Part shown: in pieces, positions 58,625-64,000 of the stretch | Layout: each line of letters starts with the position of its first letter | Position numbering within the stretch: position 1 is the first letter of the stretch | Origin: Larix kaempferi | Taxonomy: Eukaryota; Streptophyta; Pinopsida; Pinales; Pinaceae | Assembly: GCA_027924585.1 (NCBI GenBank) | Contig: BSBM01000372.1 | Span: 13,071,501-13,135,500, forward strand | DNA: 64,000 bases | Direction: 5' to 3' | Position numbers and translations under genes: made by a program | Notes under the pieces: model-generated | What the model was told of the DNA's origin: nothing | Seen by the model: the letters and a program-made list of their open reading frames with translations, nothing else | Databases searched by the model: none

Positions 58625-59447
58625 TATTTGACTTGGAATTATCACATGTGCCTTTATTCATTAGGTGAGTCGCCTTTCACTTGACATGGCATTCCAAGTC
58701 ATTTGGCACATGCCTAATGACTCATTTTTAATATTTTTTTATTTTCACTTTGGTGCAATTTGTGCTTTTTAAAGCAATTATTTGCCAATTTGTTGCGTCT
58801 TTAAGGAAAAATGCTCCCGGAGACGACGTAGTCACCCGGAACATGGAGAAAGTGGGTCCTAGGGTAAAGAGGACGCTCTGAGCATCAAAATGAGCATCCC
58901 CATGCCAAATTCCACTTCTAGAACATGCTTTAATTACACTGAATTTTTCCAATTAAACCATTAAAAAAATGGTCTAATTTTACGGAAAAAAATTATTTTT
59001 GCCGGAATGAACTCAAACTCCTACGGGACCTAGTGCATGTTCATACGAATTATTAATGATGGCTATCATGTTTAAAAAACATAGACACATAGACTTTAAT
59101 AACCTCCCTAAGATCGACCACCGTGGAAAATACTCCAGCTTTGGAGGTATGAGTGAAAAACTCAGGAATTATACATCACTGAAGAGTAACGCATAATTCC
59201 TAAGGAAAAAAAACTCTAGAGTATCCCCTTGATATCAAACCATAAGGTAGGCCAAGCCTCTTACAAAAGAATCATGCTTAGAACAACTTATTAAAATTCC
59301 CCCGCAGGGGTCTGGGCATGCAAATTTTTACAAAGGGCCAAAAAATTTGGCCTGATGAACCTATGAACTTTGGCAATGAACAATGAAATTGTTCAAGTCT
59401 TCTGTGGTTCACAAGTAGTCCACCAAAGTGCAACTTAGTAGACAACA
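58625..59447 (-). mobile_element. solo LTR, second segment (minus orientation)
   Basis: Continuation of the LTR that starts at 29454. Read on the minus strand from 59447 it begins TGTTGTCTAC. It then resembles the 5' half of the LTR at 12179-16490 ('cctccaaagctgg', 'gg.ggttatta.agtc', 'tttaattggaaaaa'). GGCCT follows at 59448-59452. Confidence 0.82.
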
Positions 59448-59452
59448 GGCCT

Positions 59453-60950
59453 GAAGCACTCCTTTGTCTTGTCGCGAGTCCTCCACAATGTTCCACACAT
59501 CCATCTTAATAATATCCCAAAAATGATGGAATAAATTTGTCATGAATCCATCGGGGCTAGGCGCTTTTCCATCCTCCATCTAATGCACAACCTCCTCCAC
59601 CTCCTGCAACTCCACAGGTTTCATCAGGAGGCCATTCTGGCCCAGGGAGACCAGATTCGGGATATTCCTAGTGATTTTTTCTATGTGCTATGAACAATAT
59701 CTCCTATCTTCCTTCATGTTTGTCCCAAAATAGTTTATTAGTTCATCTTCCATCTCTTCTCTTGTCTCCACATACTGCCCTACCTCTTTTTTCAGTCTCA
59801 CTAGTTTGGCCTTTTCATGATTCTGGATCATAGAGTGGTGGAAGAACTTTGTATTTTGCTCTCCCTCCTGAAGCGACTGGTTCCTTGAATTTTTCTTCCA
59901 GTATATATCTTCCTGCTATTCACAAGAATTCAGTTGATCCAAGGTCTCCTGTTCCTTAAGCTTCAGCTCCTCACTATACCCATAATTCATTCCCTCCCTC
60001 AGGATCTCTTCCAATTGCTCACTAAGACGTTTCTTGTCTTGAAACATATCTGGCAAACTCCTCTTTATTCCAAGAACGGATTCATGCTTTTAGCGCTTTT
60101 AGGTTTTGCTAAAATTGGTACATTCATGTTCCCTCGGGGTGTCCAACTCCTCCCACCATTTATGGACTAATGGTTTGAAGTCCTTGTGCTAAATCTAGAA
60201 CTGTTCAAAATAGAAAGGTTTCCTAATTAGAGGGCCCCTTCCTTCCGATACAAGGCCCACTGGCCAATGATCCGAGCCAGCAAAAGGCAGGACCATAGCT
60301 GTCACATCCCCACTTCCACTAACCAAACCTTCAGAAAGTAGAAATTTGTCCAATATGGAAGCCACATGGTGTTCCCCCCCACATCGGTTGTTCCAGGTGA
60401 ACCACCCATTCCCCGTTTCCACATCCACCAACCGATTGTCATTTATAAAATCCTTAAAAGCCTCATTGGTCACTCCAAGAAGGTGTCTTCCTCTCTTTTC
60501 CTCCTCCAAAGAAGTAATCATATTAAAATCCCTGCCCACCATCCAGTGCTGATATCCTATGTCCCTCACTTCCTCTTTCAGGGAGGTGAGGAAGTTTGGT
60601 TTATGAGAAAAAATACTGGGTCCATAAACATTAGTGATGACTCCCTTTACTGTTGTATTGCAAATCTGAAAATCCACAGAAATAAAGAAACGAGTGGCTC
60701 AGAAGTTTTTTAAGCATACCTCCTCCAGCCGCCAGAGGATTTCCAATCCTCCTGCAACACCATGTGCATCAATTACCATCGTTTCACTACCTCTCTAGAC
60801 TTTATTACCTATCTCTTGCATAATATATGTACTGCATTTTGTTTCTTGTAAGAAAACCATTGCTGGATTTTCCATTCTCAGCTTACTTCTTAGAGTCTTT
60901 ATTTTTCGCGGGTGACTCGCTGCCCGTATGTTGCAAGTTATAACCTTCAT
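59453..60950 (-). pseudogene. LINE ORF2 N-terminal part: endonuclease and RT start
   Basis: ATG at 60950 starts MKVITCNIRAASHPRKIKTL, the usual opening of plant L1-type ORF2. FLQETKC follows, then VGRDFNMI (about 60545) and FAGSDHWPV (about 60270), which are catalytic-core motifs of the exonuclease-endonuclease-phosphatase fold. The linker and RT entry motif GKAPSPDGF (about 59565) come next, then the break at 59452. In-frame stops and frameshifts are present, for example after EIGNKV near 60800. The endonuclease nicks target DNA to prime reverse transcription. This copy is inactive. Confidence 0.85.
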
Positions 60951-60999
60951 TGAGAAATCCGATTGACTTCAGAAAAGGCCGCCTTTAGCGTGGGGTACT

Positions 61000-61657
61000 G
61001 GCTTGATTCCACCAATTTGGTTCCTACTTCTACAATCCTTTGTTGGTTCGTCTTTCTTCCTCGCGTTTTTCCTTCCTCCAGATGTTTCAGTTTACTCCCT
61101 TTTGATGGATCTTTTGCAATACCCAGCTGTGGAGATGCCTTTGTTTTCAAAATGGCTTCCCACAGGAGTTCTATCTATCTGCTTGGAACACACCCCTTCC
61201 CTTTCTTATTGCATTCTTTCTTGATCTCATCCAGATCTAGCTCTCCCAGGTCCATATCCTCAACTTCTTCCTATTGGTCCTCCTCCATTCCTTCAATCTG
61301 TTCCTCCAAACCCTTCTGGGCGACCTCCAAGGGAACGTATGCCTCTTTCCCTTCTATGTTTTTTTTTTATGTTTTCCTTTGTTAAGATCGCCAAGATCCT
61401 CCCCCACTTGGTTAAGGGTTTCAAATATATTCCCATTATTTGTCTTATGCTCCGTGGTCTTCTAATTCTGCATTTGATTGTTGGATTTTTGTCCTTGTCT
61501 CCACTTATTTTGCACCTGAGAAAACCCTTCCTCATCCGCCTCTTTCTCCCGGATCCCCTAAGCAGTGGTTTGGGCCAGGCGATTTTGGGGACAGTCCCTT
61601 CCGAGATGTTCATATTCTTGGCACTGTTTGCATCTGAATGGAAGCTGCTCATAATCA
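61000..61657 (-). pseudogene. LINE ORF1 C-terminal part with CCHC zinc knuckle
   Basis: The minus strand reads DYEQLPFRCKQCQEYEHLGR followed by DCP (knuckle 61591-61632), with Cys-x2-Cys-x4-His-x4-Cys spacing. The preceding YEQLPFRC is typical of plant LINE ORF1 proteins that carry DUF4283 before the knuckle. The DUF4283 region itself is missing at the right. Downstream frames are charged and interrupted by stops. ORF1 proteins coat LINE RNA. Confidence 0.75.
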
Positions 61658-63003
61658 ATTATATAATATCTATTAAATGTTAAACTCTCCAAATAATTTA
61701 ATGATTGAAATGAAACATTGTATTAATTAAATCAACCATGAAAATGTCAAACTTTATAGAGAGAATTTTACTTTACAAACAATTTTATTTTATTTTTTCA
61801 ATTCAAAAGCAAAATACTATCACACCATTGTGGGAAAACTCCAACATTCAAGAACAATAGTATAGTGTGCACATCACTATTCCTAAATAGTCCATTCTCC
61901 TAGCAAGCAATCATCTCCACCATGTAGCCATCATGAAGAACGTCACCCAAATAGTTAATTGAACTCCGACACCTGAGAAAAGAATACCAAGCAAGCACCC
62001 AACTAAGGTTAGTTAACCATTACATGAGCTATCTCCAATATGCAAATCCATCTGGGACCATCTCCCATTTGCAAAATCCATCACATGCCATCTAAGGGTT
62101 GAACATACAACCATGTACCTTAAATCTCCTAAAGCACCCCCAAACATGTTGCAAACACTTTCAAAGTAACCCAAAATCTAACATGATTGAGTCGATTCTA
62201 GCGTTGGTTATGCATGGTGATTTGACTTAACATTGTTGATTTACATACCATTTCCCTAAATTTATTAAGCGATTTAAAAAACATATGGAAGTTAAAGGGA
62301 TAGATTTACTATTGGAATAACTAATTTTCAAATTGGTTATATGCTTGGGAAGGGTGACCTAAGGGCTAAAACATTGTTGCATTGAAGTACACTTGATTGG
62401 AATATTTTCTTGGGCTGCCTTGTGAATTGGTTTGAAAATAAGTGAAGTATCCACCGCTGTAAATTAATTTTCCAGACCCAGCCCTCGGGCTAAAAGTTCA
62501 TAGGAAATAGATCAAGAAAAACTCAAGGTTGAGGTGAAATTTCTAAATTTGCATTAATTGCATAGGATCCAAAAATTTCTACATGGCATCAAAGCAATTC
62601 AAAGATTTTGGCATTTCATAATTATAAACTATTAAACATAGAATGATCCAATTTTTTTGAAAAAAAGTGTTTTCTATATTTATGCTTGCCATTGTGCATG
62701 TTAGTACTTCTAATCAAAATCTTGGCTATGAGGATGTAGGCTGACATTCCCATTCTCAAAAATTATAATTCTCTTTAGGCATTATATGATTTGTATGAAA
62801 TTTGAATTCCTTCAATTGTTTCTCCCCATGTTAACTTTCTTTTCCATTTCTACACCCTTCTTTCAAAAAGGATCATTGAAAAGACCACAACATAGAAAAC
62901 TGGATTTGACTAAGCTTGCCAAAGGTTTCAAAACATGCCAAAGGGTCAAAGAAATGGCTAATTGTTCCAATAGAGGGGTGCAGTTTCTTTGTAGGTAAGA
63001 GGT
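61657..63003. repeat. AT-rich repeat unit, first copy
   Basis: 61657-61765 matches 63812-63915 and 62817-62900 matches 63918-64000, so the same sequence returns at the window end without the intervening 1.05 kb (61766-62816). No gene is seen. The ORFs at 62786-62998 and 62916-63137 are not supported. Confidence 0.6.
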
Positions 63004-63808
63004 TGTATTCCTTAAAAAATCTTTTTTTTTGTAAGATGCATAAGGGATTTATATTAGAGTATAAAAAATCTTACATGCATAAAATAAACAAGAGTTTTGA
63101 GAGCCCTCTATGGCGTCTCGTAGAACAAAAACCTTAAACTAAGGCCTTGGTAGACTTGTCCAGATATGAGTTGATAGCTTAGTCTCTCACAAGTGTACTG
63201 TTCATACATAAAATTAGAAAAGAATTCCAATAAAACTGGACTGGATCTATTATAAAAAGAGCCTGGAACGGATTCTAACTCGAGCATTAACCCTTAAACA
63301 AAAAGATGACAGACCCAAAACAGAGTGACAATTAGACCTCTCAGATACATAAAGAAAAATAAAATAAACTATAGAGTTACTTGGAATTGCAAGTGGTATA
63401 TGCTAAGTCAACCTTCTCCTCTATAATGGGACAACAATAATCCCCAGATCTAGAAGAATTGTCATTGGCATCCTTAGCTCCTGGGCTTGTAGAATTGTCA
63501 TTAGCGACCTTGGGATTGGAGCTTGAGGAATTGTCGTTGGCAACCTTAGCAGGCAATGGTTTAGTATTTCTAAAAGAGGTAGGAATCGAGGGACTTATGT
63601 GCTCCACACGCTTGCACTTATGGCCGCTGGTGGACGCCACCTTGGTATAATCCTTAGGCTGCTCAGGGCCCTTGTCAAGCTGAGTGTCCTTGTTCTCCAT
63701 TGGTTTGGAGACTTGTGAAGGAGCATGAGAAGAGGAGGAGTGCATAGTAGGATCTGGAGGGGGAGGATGAGGGGGGTCATTCCCCTACATGTATTCCTTA
63801 AAAAATCT
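63004..63808 (-). mobile_element. 5'-truncated LINE copy with 19-bp target duplication
   Basis: The body is about 63023-63789, on the minus strand. A run of Ts at 63022-63030 is the poly(A) tail, preceded on the element strand by ...ATCTTAC. TGTATTCCTTAAAAAATCT is present unchanged at 63004-63022 and 63790-63808. The 3' end (TAATATAA...CTTAC-poly(A)) resembles that of the LINE at 25265, so the two families are related, but the ORFs differ. Confidence 0.85.
63377..63745 (-). CDS. 122-codon ORF at LINE 3' end, unknown function
   Basis: Starts MHSSSSHAPSQVSKPMENKD and is preceded in frame by a proline-rich stretch, so the truncated LINE probably cut off its beginning. It contains three near-repeats of 'KVANDNSSSSNP' (residues about 68-105) and is rich in Ser, Pro, Asn and Lys. 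No domain is recognised. It occupies the same position relative to the poly(A) tail as the ORF at 25579-26373, which suggests a recurrent 3'-terminal ORF in these LINEs. Confidence 0.4.
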   Translation of the reverse strand: MHSSSSHAPSQVSKPMENKDTQLDKGPEQPKDYTKVASTSGHKCKRVEHISPSIPTSFRNTKPLPAKVANDNSSSSNPKVANDNSTSPGAKDANDNSSRSGDYCCPIIEEKVDLAYTTCNSK

Positions 63809-64000
63809 TAAACTAATTATATAATATGTATTAGATGTTAAACTCTCAAAATAAGTTAATGATTGAAATGAGAGCATTACATTAATTAAATAAGTCATGA
63901 AAGTGTCAAATTTTATAATTGTTTCTCTCCATGTTAAATTTCTTTTCCATTTCTACATCCTTCTTTCAAAAAGGATCATTAAAAAGACCACACCATAGAA
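63809..64000. repeat. AT-rich repeat unit, second copy (cut by window end)
   Basis: Matches 61657-61765 joined directly to 62817-62900, with about 10% difference by eye. It continues beyond the window. Confidence 0.65.

Larger units (their letters stand above)
31954..58627 (-). mobile_element. giant CACTA (En/Spm) DNA transposon, 26.7 kb
   Basis: The body is 31957-58624. The left end starts CACTACAACATTTTG and the right end, reverse complemented, starts CACTACTACATTTTG. The terminal inverted repeat is about 31 bp with three mismatches. The 3-bp target duplication TAT flanks both ends (31954-31956 and 58625-58627), inside the solo LTR. Both ends carry subterminal motifs. TNP2-like and TNP1-like genes lie inside, both on the minus strand, so the promoter-proximal end is at the right. 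It is long for the superfamily because of later insertions (hAT-like element, LTR-like fragment, SINE-like piece) and two large plus-strand ORFs of unknown origin. Confidence 0.93.
59448..61657 (-). mobile_element. LINE, 5' part (same copy as 25265-29453)
   Basis: Minus-strand LINE sequence from the ORF1 zinc knuckle through ORF2 endonuclease into the start of RT. It stops at 59448-59452, where the solo LTR inserted. The last readable residues VEDSRQDKGVLQA join in sense and family alignment to KAFNSTFLT at 29445. The right limit near 61657 cuts ORF1, and no matching target duplication was found. The LINE is therefore truncated or interrupted again there. Confidence 0.85.

Noticed and set aside
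60963-61385. 140-codon plus-strand ORF
   Set aside because: Antisense to the LINE ORF1/ORF2 region on the minus strand.

Overview
This window is intergenic DNA of a large, repeat-rich seed-plant nuclear genome. The evidence is AT-rich sequence, GT-AG introns, CACTA transposase genes of the plant TNP1/TNP2 type, an L1-type LINE with an RNase H domain, very long LTRs with tRNA-Asp-like primer sites, and tRNA-derived SINE repeats. A gymnosperm, possibly a conifer, is my best guess from the very long LTRs, the deep nesting and the type of the two large non-transposase ORFs. That guess is inference. I see no convincing single-copy host gene, rRNA or functional tRNA.

Left part (1-25264). An old gag-only LTR retrotransposon occupies about 640-7854; its 5' LTR is incomplete and is split by a 1.34-kb solo LTR at 1503-2840. 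After it come a degenerate ~0.5-kb tandem repeat (8535-10130) and a complete 10.1-kb gag-only LTR retrotransposon at 12179-22259. That element has 4.3/4.2-kb LTRs, an 18-nt primer site and a perfect 5-bp target duplication (CATAG). Next are a tandem trimer of a tRNA-derived SINE-like unit (23855-24307) and a very AT-rich spacer.

Right part (25265-61657) is one nest that can be unpacked using target-site duplications. (1) A minus-strand LINE carries ORF1 zinc knuckle, endonuclease, RT, zf-RVT, RNase H and an extra 3' ORF; its halves lie at 59448-61657 and 25265-29453. (2) A solo LTR of about 3.3 kb split it (GGCCT at 29449-29453 and 59448-59452). (3) A 26,668-bp CACTA element (31957-58624, TSD TAT) then split the solo LTR. 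(4) The CACTA element contains a TNP1-like gene, a nine-exon TNP2-like transposase gene, two long plus-strand ORFs of an unrecognised family (35574-38954, broken by stops; 52731-54677, intact), an LTR-like fragment, a tRNA-like SINE piece and a 1.68-kb hAT-like element with an 8-bp TSD.

Right edge (61657-64000). A partly duplicated AT-rich repeat holds a 5'-truncated LINE copy at 63023-63789 with a perfect 19-bp target duplication.

Transposition relationships: TNP2 (transposase) and TNP1 (presumed end-binding protein) are both transcribed from the right end of the CACTA element, and both ends carry related subterminal GTCG-TTAACCGAC motifs. The transposase has at least one frameshift, so this copy is probably not autonomous now. 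The gag-only LTR elements and solo LTRs lack pol and would depend on enzymes from elsewhere. The LINE is dead.
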